Of a DNA stretch of 64,000 nt, positions 48,369 to 59,009 are shown piece by piece (position 1 is the first letter of the stretch; every line of letters starts with the position of its first letter). The stretch covers positions 961,382 to 1,025,381 of the forward strand of contig NW_021940922.1 in the NCBI RefSeq assembly GCF_004337985.1. The letters run 5' to 3'. The notes beneath the pieces were generated by a model. That model was not told the origin of the DNA. It ran no database searches and saw only the letters and a list, made by a program, of their open reading frames with translations. Position numbers and translations under genes: made by a program. This DNA is from Pyricularia pennisetigena. Lineage: Eukaryota; Ascomycota; Sordariomycetes; Magnaporthales; Pyriculariaceae.

Positions 48369-48989
48369 GATGAGAAGCTGGCTTGGAGCTGCGAAAAAAA
48401 AAAAAAAAAAAAAAACAATATAGCCGACTGTTGAGTGGACATAACCCATGCCAACAGGCGGGACAAGTCCTGCAAATTGCTTTTATACCTAAGTCGAATA
48501 GACATGCAGTCTGGACGTGTATTTGGTTTGCTTCAGGTTATTGGCAGCCGTCAAACCAAGCCACCCGGTGTCTCGGACTTTGGACAAAGATTCCAGAGGG
48601 CATACCTCGATCAAGATCCGGTTGTTAAGCTTTCTTGGTTTCACTGTCCTCGGCCAACAAAACTGGGGTTGCCTTTCGCCCTTGTTCTGGGTCAGGGGAG
48701 CTCACCAGTTATTTGCTCGCAATGTATCATTCAAAGCCAACTAGGGCAGGTAGTAAAGAGGGTAATAGAGTTTGGTTCGCCTGCCCGCAGTGCCTTTGTG
48801 ATGTGATCCAAGATGGCGTACCCTTTGGCGTGTGGATAGCCATTGCAATTTCCGGCATTTCTTCCGCCGGGCCCGTAATGGAGACCGTAAAAAGCTGCCG
48901 GATCACTGCCCGGGGGTCCAAATAGGGTTGTTGCATGCGCTTCCCCTGGCTCGGCAGGGGTTGGAATGGCCCAATAAATCGACCCTTTT
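48369..48989. promoter_or_regulatory. Former divergent promoter between PKS relic and P450 relic
   Basis: About 620 bp between two divergently oriented relics, with a run of 22 A at 48394-48415 next to the PKS start codon. A hydrophobic stretch around 48805-48925 (GVWIAIAISGI) might be the P450 membrane anchor exon. No other gene seen. Confidence 0.35.
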
Positions 48990-50263
48990 TAACAAGTAAT
49001 AATTACTGTTTCCATCCCTTGGCTCACGTCAAGGGACCATTCCTGGCGATAACATCGCCTGTTAGTCTGCACCTTCCACTCGGTTTTACTTGAAAGAAAT
49101 GGAGGGCCTTAGCTGACCGCCGCCTGACTGCCTGCTGTTATAGCTCTGGATTGTGCGTGCGGTGGCCGGGCGTCGTTTCAACAAGGACATTCAGCAGCTG
49201 CACCGGTATTATGGTACGCCAGGCTTTACTCATTTGGTTACTGATTTGCTCTTGCATTGGAAGGACTGAAATCTGTTGTGCTGTTGTCAGGTCCCGTGGT
49301 TCGTGTCGCTCCCAACGAGCTAATCATTCTGTACCGAGGCTGCAATGAAAGCTATCCATGACTCGTCACACGCCTGGAATGACTTCACCAAGAAGGGCAC
49401 AACAGAGCAGATGCTGGTGCAGGTGGCCTTCAAGGCTCCCAATATCCTTTCCGTGCAACATTTAGGTAAGATGAGCTGGTCTGTCGACCAGATTAGCAGA
49501 TCAGTCGTTCGTCAACTAACTGCATCATACAGACGACCAGGAACATATAAAGAGGGCCCACGCCCGATTTGCCCCTTTCATGGAGCTCTTCCAGCACGTG
49601 GCCATGATTCCGATAGTGGGATCGGCCAGCATGTTTTGCGTTGAAGGCTTGGGTAAATTGCTGAATTCCAAAAGGGAGATTCTAGGGAAGAAAGAACTGG
49701 ATAGGTAGCTGTTCTCTGCCTCATTTCATCATCGTGTACGCATGGGACACGTAAGGGAAGCTGACAAGACAATAAATAGCTTTGTGACAGGACCACGCAG
49801 CGAAAAGTCGTTTCTCACTGTTTCTGACTGCAATCTTGGAGGGTGGCGGAGCGGGAAATTTGACACCTAAAGAATTACACAGTAACATTGCCATCCTCCT
49901 GTAAGATGAGACCCCAATAATTCTGCATCGTTCATGGGTGATGGCTTATTAATCGGATTCGATTTTTTTGATTTTTTTTTCTTTTTTTTATTCTTTACAG
50001 GGCAGGCGGGTTTGACAGCACCAACGTGACCCTCTCGGCTCTCTCTTCTACCACCTCCTCTCCAGGCCGGATCTGTACCGCCGTCTTCAGGTCAGCCTCC
50101 GCGTCTGCTTCCCCTCCCAGGACGACATGACCTGTCTCGCCGTGCTGCAGCAGCCGCTCCTCAACGTCTGCATCAACGAGACCCTGCGGCTGGTGCCGCC
50201 CATCAACGGACACGGCAGCCACCGCATGGCGGCTTACGACACGGTCGTCGAGTCCCGACTCAG
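48990..50263 (+). pseudogene. Cytochrome P450 relic
   Basis: Recognisable exons: YCFHPLAHVKGPFLAITSP (to 49060); WIVRAVAGRRFNKDIQQLHR (49144-49213); GPVVRVAPNEL (49291 on), then one extra A shifting the frame to TEAAMKAIHDSSHAWNDF; APNILSVQHL; DDQEHIKRAHARFAPF (49533-49704); NLTPKELHSNIAILL (49791-49900); AGGFDSTNVTLSAL (50001 on), then an extra CT pair before FYHLLSRPDLYRRL; and the K-helix ExxR in INETLRL followed by GHGSHR. The segment between RFAPF and HVAMIPIVG is shortened by roughly 90 residues. The haem-binding FxxGxxxCxG region is absent: sequence ends at 50263, 38 bp before the next gene. It probably oxidised the meroterpenoid scaffold before it decayed. Confidence 0.8.
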
Positions 50264-50300
50264 GTCTGTACCACGCTCAACTCCCTAGGCAAGAAGCATC

Positions 50301-51848
50301 ATGTCGTCCAGCAATGCACTGCAGCAAATCCACGCCTTGTTGGACCAAGTGGGAACCCTCGCTGCATCTCTGGGTGCTGAGGAGCGGTACAAGCTTGAGA
50401 AGTTCATGCCAGAATGCTTGATGCGCATTGAAAAGCCCAACGAGACGCTTCTCAGACTGTCCGGCTCGGCAAGTTTGCCCCAACTCTTTTCGATGACTCG
50501 ATGAGGGAGTGCCTGCTAAATTCATAGTGCGTCCGCTATTTGTGTCGAATTTAGCATCTCACGCTCTCCTGCGTCCGCGTCGGAGTTGACACTGGGTTTT
50601 TCAAGGCACTGGTCGACAGCCCGACCCCGTTGTCTTGCAGCTCGCTGGCGGACAAGCTTAGGTGCTCGCCCGGTCTTCTCGGTAGGTAGCACGATTAGTC
50701 ATGCTCTTGAGGACAAAGCTCTTGAGGAGAAAGCGACAATATTTTCCTGTGGACTTGGAGCATTAAACTATGATTCCAGGTCGTATTTTGCGCATGCTAG
50801 CTTCCGTTAGCATCGTTAAGCAGAACGACAAGGACTTGTACTCGGCAGAGCAAATCACCAAACAAATTGCGGGACAATGGCTCGAGTCTGGCGTGCACCT
50901 TTTGTGAGTTTTACTGGAAAGCGGTGGATAGTGGGCACATGTCCTGGATTCTTGGAGCTGACATGGGCCTGACTAGATTTGACATCCATGACCGCACGTT
51001 CCAGTTTCTCCCGGACACCCTGGCGGAGCACAACTACAACGACATCAACGACATCCATAACGGTGTGTTCCAAAAGGCTTTCGGTACAGAGCTGAGCTGC
51101 TACGAGTATCTGGCCCAGAACCCAAAGCTGCAGGGGTTCATGCAGTACGCCATGAAGCTTACCCCGAACGAAGGGGACTGGCTGGACGTGTTTCCTCCCG
51201 TGGACCCCGTCAAGTTCACGGACCCCGGCCGGTACCTTTTTGTGGACGTTGGCGGTGGCATGGGCCACCAGGCCATCCGATGGAGGGAGCGATTCTCCAA
51301 AGTGCCGGGCCGCGTGGCACTGCAGGACATGGAGATCACCATCAAGCGACTGACCGATCCGCTGCCGGGCGGGGTCGAGCCCACGGTCCACAACTTCACC
51401 GACCCGCAGCCAATTAAGGGTAAGCCGAAACTAGGCAGTGCTGTGTGTGTTTTTTTGTCCCAAGGTTCAATTCTGACTTTTACCACCCAATGCATGTCCC
51501 GCTGCAGGCGCCAAGTTCTACTACCTGCGCAACGTGCTCCATGGCCTCCCCGACGCCGAGTGCGTCAAGATGCTCAAGACCCTGGCGCTCGCCTTTGCCC
51601 CTGACTCTCGCTTGGTAATCGACGACATCCTGGTGCCCGACCAGAACGCCGGCAGGATTCTGTGTCAGCTCGACTTTATAATGCTGGCATCGATTGCTGG
51701 TAAGAAGAGGACGAGGCCCGAGTGGTTCGAACTCCTCCGGGACGCAGGTTACCACATCGAAGAAATCCTTACCTACAACGCACCACTACAGGAATCCCTC
51801 ATCATCGCTTACCCCGTCAGCTCTAACGGATCTTCGACCGCAAGATAA
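50301..51848 (+). CDS. O-methyltransferase, SAM-dependent, class I plant/fungal type
   Basis: Inferred exons 50301-50468, 50555-50681, 50779-50903, 51005-51419, 51508-51848 give 391 residues in frame. The first intron would be GC-AG (GCAAGT donor); the others are GT-AG. An N-terminal winged-helix/dimerisation half (VDTGFFKALVDSP, LADKLRCSPGLLGRIL) precedes the SAM-binding fold with DVGGGMGHQ near residue 221. KFYYLRNVLHGLPD near 286 carries the usual catalytic His. Length is normal for the AflP/OMT family. It would methylate a hydroxyl of the polyketide-terpenoid product. It reads intact between broken neighbours, so it may be under little constraint or newly orphaned; sequence alone cannot tell. 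Confidence 0.82.
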
Positions 51849-52695
51849 GCGTACTAGGGGTTACTCTTTTTGTTGTGGACTCACTATTAAGTACCTGTGT
51901 AGTGCAGTTATGTAAAATTCATGTTGCAGTGGGTAGATCTCGGCCTCACGTGGTCGGAAACGCTGGGTCAACGTTGGGAGCGTCCAAAAATCTCTGTCGC
52001 CATCTGAGGCCTAGAATAGCCCTTCCCATATGAATTCATGGTGTGCGTTAGTTCAAGTCGGTGGGACAAATATTCTATCGGGATTGATAAGATAGGATTT
52101 GGCGAGAACCTAATGTGATTGATCCGTGTCTGGGCTATCCTGGCTTAAAAACCGCTTTTACTATGTTCCACAAGCCTCCATTCATTGTTATCTGCGCCGA
52201 ATCTGGACCACTACATCCCTGGCATCTACCACGTGGTTCGCCCCGCTTTTGCTCAGGCTATTCAGGCAAAATTCACCCGCGTTCAGGCTAGTCTCAGTGC
52301 TCAGACCAGACCCTCCTGCTTCGCAGTGGGGACCGAGGGCTACATGTGTGAGGAGGTTACGAAATAGAATAAGCTTAATCTTGAACGCGGGGAAAAGTGG
52401 ATCACGTATAAGGCTGATGGAACGTTAAAATGGCAGATAACTGTCTGCTAGCAGGTAATAGAAATGACATATTATTGTTGCACAATCGATTCGTTAAATC
52501 GTTAAATCGATGAAGGTTATAAAGGTAATAAATTCAAGGTCAAGTTGTGAATTACGTGTTCGAATCCGTAAGTGCAGATCTTCGATCCGGATGTCCGGAA
52601 TACGGGGTCACGTCACATGATTTGGCCTTATTCATGTGACTGACCTGCCGACCTATTGAGCCTAACGGCCCATTGAGCCTAACGGCCTATTATGC
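51849..52695. other. Gene-free flank with a partial A arm
   Basis: GC falls towards the second AT-rich patch. At 52289-52346 there is a truncated A arm (TAGTCTCAGTGCTCAGACCA...). The adjacent fragments 52100-52290 and 52350-52440 look like coding DNA of an unidentified element split by that arm. No gene called. Confidence 0.5.
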
Positions 52696-54056
52696 TAGTC
52701 TCAGTGCTTAGACTAGACCCCCCTGCTTCGCAGTAGGGACCGAACGTTCCATGTACCTTTTAGCCACATGGTTTTTCGACCAATTACATTGGCCGAAAAG
52801 ATCGCGCTCGTTCTAGTTTGAGGACATCTTGTCGCATTTCGCCGTTTATAGCGGTATTACTAATAATATACCTAATGCTGCAATATTAATAGTAATTGTT
52901 TATTTAATATAAGGATAATTTGTCGCATTTTGCCGTTTATAGCGGGTATAAACAATCTAATCGCACGATAATAGTAAAATAAAATGGTATAATTATGGTA
53001 TACAATTAAATATTCGAATAAAATAATAAATAAAAATTATAAAAATATAGAATAACCTGCGTTGGATTCATTGGAACTTGGTGATTTTTCTCCTCGTGAC
53101 TATGTTTCTGTAAGCAGTATATTTGGAAAAATGTTTGAGTATTAATTAAAACATGTAGTTTTTCATTATATCCAATTTTTATTTTAAATAGCTTTAAATA
53201 TTACCAATTTAAAAATTAGTTACAGTATTTATAGCGTAGCGGACCTAACACTGCAAAGTGCATGCAATTGCCAAATGACATAAAAATTTTAGGGATATTT
53301 TTATATTAATTAATAATTTGATTAAAAATTGAATAATTTACACAAACATTGGTAGAACTGGGAAAAACTTTAGTATATTTATTCTAATATCTATTTCAAA
53401 ATAAATGTTTTTAACATTTTTTTCATTAATTTTATTCAATTAAATAAAGCAAAAAATATAAAAATAACACAAATTTAGCATTTGTTTATATAAAGAAATA
53501 ACGAAAGCGGGTATTGAAAATGGGATCAAACATTGACGTTCGCTTATACACGTAATGAACGCTTGAAAACTTTGGTTTGGTTAATATCAAAATTGGTAAA
53601 AATATAAAAGCGTTTCGATTGTAAATTATATGCAAAATTAAATATACTTTACCTATCTGTATATTTAACCCTTTATATAATCTGATATATGTACCAAGCT
53701 GAGGTATTATACTATATGCTTATATGTCATCCCCCACGCGCAAAAGCTATAAAGTCTGGCTGCAAAACAAAAATAATATAAAGTTAATAAAATAGAGCAA
53801 AAAGATTTATAAAATATATATTAAATATTTTTTATTATAAAAAAGCTTTTCTAGCCAATATAATAAGTAGGGTAAGGCTTGGACGTTTGCTTATATACGT
53901 AATCCAGTCCCTGAAATTTTGGTTTCATTATCGTTAAAATTGGTAAAAATATAAACAAGTTTCGATTGTAAATTATATATGCAAAATATATATTTTGCCT
54001 ATCCGCTTATTCAACTGCTTATATAAGGCAATATATACATCAAAATTTACTATCAC

Positions 54057-54101
<45 letters not shown>

Positions 54102-54549
54102 GACCCTCCACGTGCAAAAAGTATAAAATTTGATGAAAAATTAAAAATAATATCAAAAAAATCGAAAATCAAAAAAAAAAAAATCGAAAAAAACAATACC
54201 CCCATGAACGGATTAAGGGCAGGTGGTATCCAATTCGGCCGTTATAACAAATAATAAAATAAATCAAATCGCTGCTAATAGAGGTAATAAACGCTATTTT
54301 CAACGATATTTTCTTTTTTTGATATTTTGCGTGGTTGTGGAATAATAAGGGAGTGTCGGTCGAAAAAAGGCCAAAAATACCGCCATGAACGGCGAAAATC
54401 GACAAGTTGTCCTCAGACCTGAACCAAAACGTTCTTTGGATGGACCCACAACTACATTGCAAAGCCGTAATTGAGCCACGAAGTGGAGCGAAGCGAACGG
54501 AGTGGATCAATTGTGGAGCTTTGGGCTTCAGGGATAAGCCCTGAGACTA
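52696..54549 (-). mobile_element. TAGTCTCAG element, full-size class with perfect 9-bp target duplication
   Basis: 1854 bp, A arm first, B arm last. Flanks are CTATTATGC at 52687-52695 and again at 54550-54558, a perfect 9-bp duplication. This copy is inserted among the meroterpenoid genes and is one of the best preserved. It carries a (TA)n run at about 54058-54100. Confidence 0.9.
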
Positions 54550-54583
54550 CTATTATGCTTATGCATGCACAGAAAATATGCGA

Positions 54584-54680
54584 CGATAACGGGATTCGAA
54601 CCTACGCATTTCAATAACGTATATATGATATAGATTATGGTACGTGTATTATACCATTAAGCTAGATTATATATGACGTA
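54584..54680 (-). pseudogene. tRNA-like sequence with A-box and B-box
   Basis: On the minus strand TAGCTTAATGGTA (A-box-like) is followed 45 nt later by GGTTCGAATCC (perfect B-box core). The acceptor stem does not pair well and the anticodon arm cannot be placed, so it is a decayed or intron-bearing tRNA, or a tRNA-derived repeat head. A second, partial copy lies at 31930-31995; both adjoin element insertions. Confidence 0.45.
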
Positions 54681-54867
54681 TTTGTTTTGTTGTTGAAACT
54701 ATGAACAAAGACGTGATATATAAAGCTTTGTGTGTATAAACGCGTATACGTTTTATTTGTTATTTATTTATTCATTCGATGCAGGGTGACTAATAGAAGT
54801 AGCCCGTGCTAGCCGTTATAAGATAATGCAGGGTAGCTAATATAATTAGCCCTGCGCTAGCCATGTT

Positions 54868-55045
54868 CACACCATGTACCTTTCAGCCATATGGCTTTTC
54901 GACCAATTGCATTGGCCGAAGAGATCGCGCTTAGAACGAGCGCGATCGTTGGGTGGACCTGACCTACAGGTACAACCAATGCCGCAATTGAGCCACGAAG
55001 TGGATCGATTGCGGAGCGTTCGTTCTAGGATGAGCCCTGAGACTA
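54868..55045. mobile_element. Rearranged A/B-arm fragments
   Basis: Inner A-arm sequence (CATGTACCTTTCAGCC to GATCGCGCTT) is joined to a shortened reversed B arm ending GAGCCCTGAGACTA at 55045. The left terminal repeat is missing. It looks like a deletion derivative of the 206-bp type element. Confidence 0.6.
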
Positions 55046-55139
55046 GCACTGCACTCTGTCAGGATAGCATCCTATACCCTCGTATATTAGTAAACCCCTA
55101 AGCTGCGCGCATGCAACCCCCTGTACAACTAGTCTCAGG

Positions 55140-55345
55140 GCTCATCCCTGAAGCCCAGAGCTCCACAATTGAGCGTGGCTCAATTGCAGCTTTGCAATGT
55201 ACCTGTGGGTCCATCCAAAGAACGTTAGAACGAGCGCGTTCTTTTCGGCCAATGTAATTGGTCGAAAAGCCATGTGGCTGAAAGGTACATGGACCGTTCG
55301 GTCCCCACTGCGAAGCAGGGGGGTCTAGTCCGAGCACTGAGACTA
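55140..55345 (+). mobile_element. 206-bp minimal TAGTCTCAG element
   Basis: The B arm (TAGTCTCAGGGCTCATCCC...) is joined directly to the reversed A arm (...CGAGCACTGAGACTA) with no body. It is flanked by perfect 9-bp repeats CTGTACAAC (55131-55139 and 55346-55354), so this short form was itself inserted rather than created by deletion in place. Its low divergence suggests recent activity. Confidence 0.88.
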
Positions 55346-55861
55346 CTGTACAACACCTCCCGTCGCATATACAACACTATTTAACCGGGGAACCTAACCT
55401 AATTACCAAAATTATTTTTATCCCAACGATAACAACTTTACAAATATTAATTAAATGCAATCGGTTGCATAATTTATGCATTATACCGAAAAAGAAATTT
55501 TATCGCGCAATAAATGGGTCTCGGCAATGCCACAAACATATAATAAATAGACGAGGGAACAAAATAAATAAAAATACGAACTTAGCTTTTAATATATAAA
55601 GACGGTGCGAGATTATAAAATTTACCAAATTTCGATATCAATCTATCGGTTATCGATTAACACGACATAATTACAATTGTTTGATTTTTTATTTTTACCC
55701 GATCCACCTTAAATTCCGTATTCATTTCAACTTTACCTGCTTTGCTATAATACGTTTTTATGTTTCCTTTTTTTTTTTTACGTCTTATCTAACATTTAAC
55801 CGTAAAACAAACCACATTAAACCAGTAAAACAGCTCCTACACTTCATTTCACCTTGCTAAT

Positions 55862-56197
55862 ATGCATTTCGCACCGATTCGTTTTTTTATAACCACCCTG
55901 GTTATCGCCCAAACTGCTTTCGCCCAAACTGCTATCGCCCAAGCTGCTATCGCCACCGAAACGGATACCCCACCTAAGTATAATGGGTGTAGAATCACAA
56001 TTCGCGATGGTCAAGGTGGTTTTAAGGGTGAAAATTGTATTAAATTTGGGGATTATGGTTTGGTCTACGCATATATGTATGATTTGACATTTATCACAGA
56101 ATGTTGGAAGGCACAACCTAGGGGCCGACTTCCCCGAGGGACTGGTCAATCGCAAAGTTGGTATGACGAAAAAGAACCGGCTGTTTGCAAGTATTGA
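55862..56197 (+). CDS. Small secreted cysteine-containing protein (effector-like)
   Basis: 111 residues, no intron. MHFAPIRFFITTLVIAQTAF is a clear signal peptide, with cleavage likely in the following alanine-rich stretch made of three 15-bp tandem repeats (IAQTA-type units). The mature part has four Cys (GCRIT, ENCIK, TECWK, AVCKY), suited to two disulfides. No known domain. It lies in AT-rich DNA next to young mobile elements, a setting where fungal effectors are often found; that role is inference from size, signal and location only. It could also be a chance frame, but the signal and cysteine pattern argue against it. Confidence 0.55.
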   Translation: MHFAPIRFFITTLVIAQTAFAQTAIAQAAIATETDTPPKYNGCRITIRDGQGGFKGENCIKFGDYGLVYAYMYDLTFITECWKAQPRGRLPRGTGQSQSWYDEKEPAVCKY

Positions 56198-57256
56198 TCA
56201 GCTTCAAATAAAACTGGAACATCACTGAATTTGTCCTTGGGGATATTATCACTTTATCAGAATACTTGTCCTAATTCTTTGTTTTATTTACGCACATATA
56301 TATTTTCATGCGAAATCTTTGAACAGCTGATACTTTAAAACGCAGCCAATTTGCAAAGCGTGAAAGGTTTTATCGCATGTTCCAATGATTGAGCAAAACA
56401 GTGGAATCTTATAACTATGTTTAAGGGGATATCAGGGTCAAAGAATGTAAGAAGCTGAGCTATATTATTTAGTTTCTTTTAATACCTTATATGGGAACGG
56501 CTGATCACATATTACGGTTCCTGGCGACGAAAAACCAGTCCCCCTGCACAGAGATGAACTTTGCTTGTTTACGCAGCAATAACTGTTCGGGTGAGTATTC
56601 TTAAGTTGAGCCCCGCATATAGTTGGGCAGCCTGATGGGGAAATATTACTACTGCTACAACCAAATCATACAATCGTTAGGGTTGTTGTTGATTTTTACC
56701 CATACCACCCACCGTAGGAAACCCTCCGGTCAAACCTTACGGGTGGGTCGCAGTAAAGGAGGAGCAGATACTCGGCCCCGGGAAATGGACATTGGGTAGA
56801 GGTAAACGAGTGGGTTCGAGGTATATTGCGTGTTCTTTCCTGCCGGAAGCTTAATGATCCTGCCGTCATGCATGCAGACTTCTCCACACGCACAGGGGTT
56901 CAAACCCACTATCAACTGGAGTCTCTCCCTGGACCGGTAGTTTTCCGTCGCAGCGGTTTGTCCCAAAGCTTTTAACACTACTGTCTTGTAACATTAGACA
57001 ACAGCAGTTTTTAAATAAAATCACACCGCATGTGGCATAATAACTAAAATGACGTATTAACATGCCATCTTCACATGTACTTTTACCAGCTTGCTCGCTG
57101 GCTTTTCTAATAATACAACTGCATAAATTGCTAAGATAAAATCAACACGTTGCATATACAGTCTACAGTTCCTCTCGGTGACTGTTTTCGGGCCGACGCA
57201 GTTTCAGCAACCCATAAAGCCTGGCCACTACAGTAAAATGGCCCCTCACTTTCGAT
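56198..57256. other. Gene-free flank
   Basis: About 1.06 kb between the small secreted protein and the GGPP synthase stop. Small reading frames (56696-57063 minus) overlap in different frames and have no motifs. Contains an imperfect hairpin of CCACCGTAGG / CCTTACGGGTGG type near 56708-56750. No gene called. Confidence 0.5.
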
Positions 57257-57775
57257 TTAAGCAGAGTTTCCATTCGAGAGAGCCCTGGAAGAAGAGGACC
57301 GGGCGGAGGGGCTCGGGTCGGAAAACAGCTTGCTCCCTTCTAAACCGACCATGTTTAGAATCTGATCGACGACGAGCTCGTGCTTCCGCCTGAGGCCTAG
57401 GTCGCCCCTGTCGACCGCCTCCAGAGCTTGCCTCGCCTCGAGGGCCAGGCGCTCGACGGTGCGGCGCGTGTGCTCAAAGGATCCGGACTGCTCGATCAGC
57501 GAAACGGCCAAGAGCTTGACCGCCTCGTCCTCGGTGCGCTGCTGCAGGATGCTGCGCAGCTGGATGCTGCCAGACCGCTCCCCCCGGATGCTGTGGATGA
57601 TGGGGAACGAGAACTTGCCCTCGCTCAGGTCCTCGCCAAAGCCCTTGTTCTTGGCGTATTGCTCCGACTGCAGGTTGAGGTAGTCGTCCTGAACCTGAAA
57701 TATGATGCCGAGAACGTTGACAAACGGGACATAGTCGCTGCAGCCGAAGCAGGAGCTTAATTAGCTGCGCCTGTC

Positions 57776-57810
<35 letters not shown>

Positions 57811-58522
57811 AAAAGTTCAAATTTCTTGCTTCAAAAAGAAAGACGTACCGATCCGAGCTGCCACAGAGCTGCATCAGCCTCACAGCGAGTCGGAAAAGCC
57901 CGCCTGTCTTGTTGCAGACCATGATAAAGTACTCGTCCTCGGTCGGGCAGAGGGACGTGTCCCGCCAGTAAATGTCCAGCCCTTGTCCGCGGTGCAGGTT
58001 CAAGAGCTCCTCCGTGTAGATCTCGAAGGCGTGCAGGTTTTCCAGCTTGAGGATCTCCTGCTGGGCCAGAAAATAGGCGTAGTTGGCCGAGTTGATCGTC
58101 TGCGCAGTGACAAAAATTCGCAGCGCAGTTACCCGGGGGCCTGTGACTTACAGCAGCGATGCAGTGTGCAGCAGGGTGATTATCTCCTTGATGACGTTCA
58201 ATTGGTGAGCTGGGACTTGCAGCCATTGGTTAAAGGCATCTATCATCCTGCCGCGCACATCTTTGCCGGGAACACCCAGTAAATAATCGATGGGGGCCTT
58301 GAGAACCTGTTCATGCTGCCATCCCCAATTAGATATAGCATTGTGAATTGATCTATTGGTATAAGCTGCAGTAACCTTTTCTTTTTGAGACTCCAGCGAT
58401 ATGTCGTTGGCAGCAATTGCTTGGTAGGCAGCCAAAGATCCTTGTGGTAGGGCGGTTGGAATGTCATGGTGAATCCTTGCACATAAGTAGGTACGCAGAG
58501 CGAATTTTTGAGGTAAAAGCAC
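57257..58522 (-). pseudogene. Geranylgeranyl diphosphate synthase lacking the first Asp-rich motif
   Basis: Exon pieces on the minus strand: about 58522-58152 (PIDYLLGVPGKDVRGRMIDA ... LLHTASLL), 58099-57849 ([20 protein letters not shown] ...) and 57737-57257 ([37 protein letters not shown]). The second motif (DDYLN) is present. Family members carry about 25 residues with DDxxD between HTASLL and TINSAN; here only a 52-bp intron-like gap (donor GTAAGT, acceptor GCAG) separates them, and phases do not match (two bases left over against phase zero). A lost exon of about 76 nt would restore frame. DDxxD binds the Mg2+ ions for allylic diphosphate ionisation, so activity is not expected. The N-terminal start is unresolved. 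The last intron contains a 33-base T run on the coding strand. Confidence 0.8.
57777..57809. repeat. 33-base poly(A) run in GGPP synthase intron
   Basis: A homopolymer within the intron 57738-57848, a poly-T on the coding strand about 40 nt upstream of the acceptor. Similar runs of 20-33 bases occur at 5423, 6572, 48394, 60783 and 63972. Confidence 0.9.
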
Positions 58523-59009
58523 GCCTTGCGCTCAAGCGCGGTTGATGGGACTTTTTCAATCAGAATTTTTGGGTTCCTTTCGCTGGCAGTACATGATAGA
58601 CGTGTGACAGATACTTTTACTTGGATTTGGGTTGATATTGCAGTCGGCTTTTGAAGCTCGGGGTTTGCGACACAACGCGCGGAAACCTAGAACAGGTTGG
58701 AACTGATTTTGGGTGTTATTAAATTCAAACTCAAGACTCCAGCCTCTACACGCGAGGCATTCATTTGGAGTGACACATGCATGGATGATGCCAGGCGAGG
58801 ACAGGCTTGAATTTGCGTAGCCCTACAGAGACCTCGCTTATCCCGTTGTTGCACAGCTGTCACTGTCTCTCCACCATATCCATACGACCCTGGACCTGGG
58901 CTGATAGCAAACGTTGAATCACCAGGTTCAAAAGCTCCGGAACCCCTGTCCCATTTTAACTTTGTGACATTCCAAAGAAAAAGAAAAAAAAAAGTGAGGT
59001 TTTACGAAA
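58523..59009. other. Spacer between GGPP synthase and prenyltransferase
   Basis: About 490 bp without a recognisable gene. It should contain the GGPP synthase promoter and possibly a first exon, since no convincing ATG was found for that gene. Confidence 0.45.

Noticed and set aside
22242..54510. Recurring frame (IHSVRFAPLRGSI type) in many copies
   Set aside because: It is the translation of the B arm; same reasoning as for the A arm.
21357..55337. Recurring 60-100-codon frame (LRLDPPASQWGPSAPCTFQP type) found in many places
   Set aside because: It is the translation of the A arm of the repeat family, with no consistent start and broken in several copies; its openness follows from the GC-rich hairpins.
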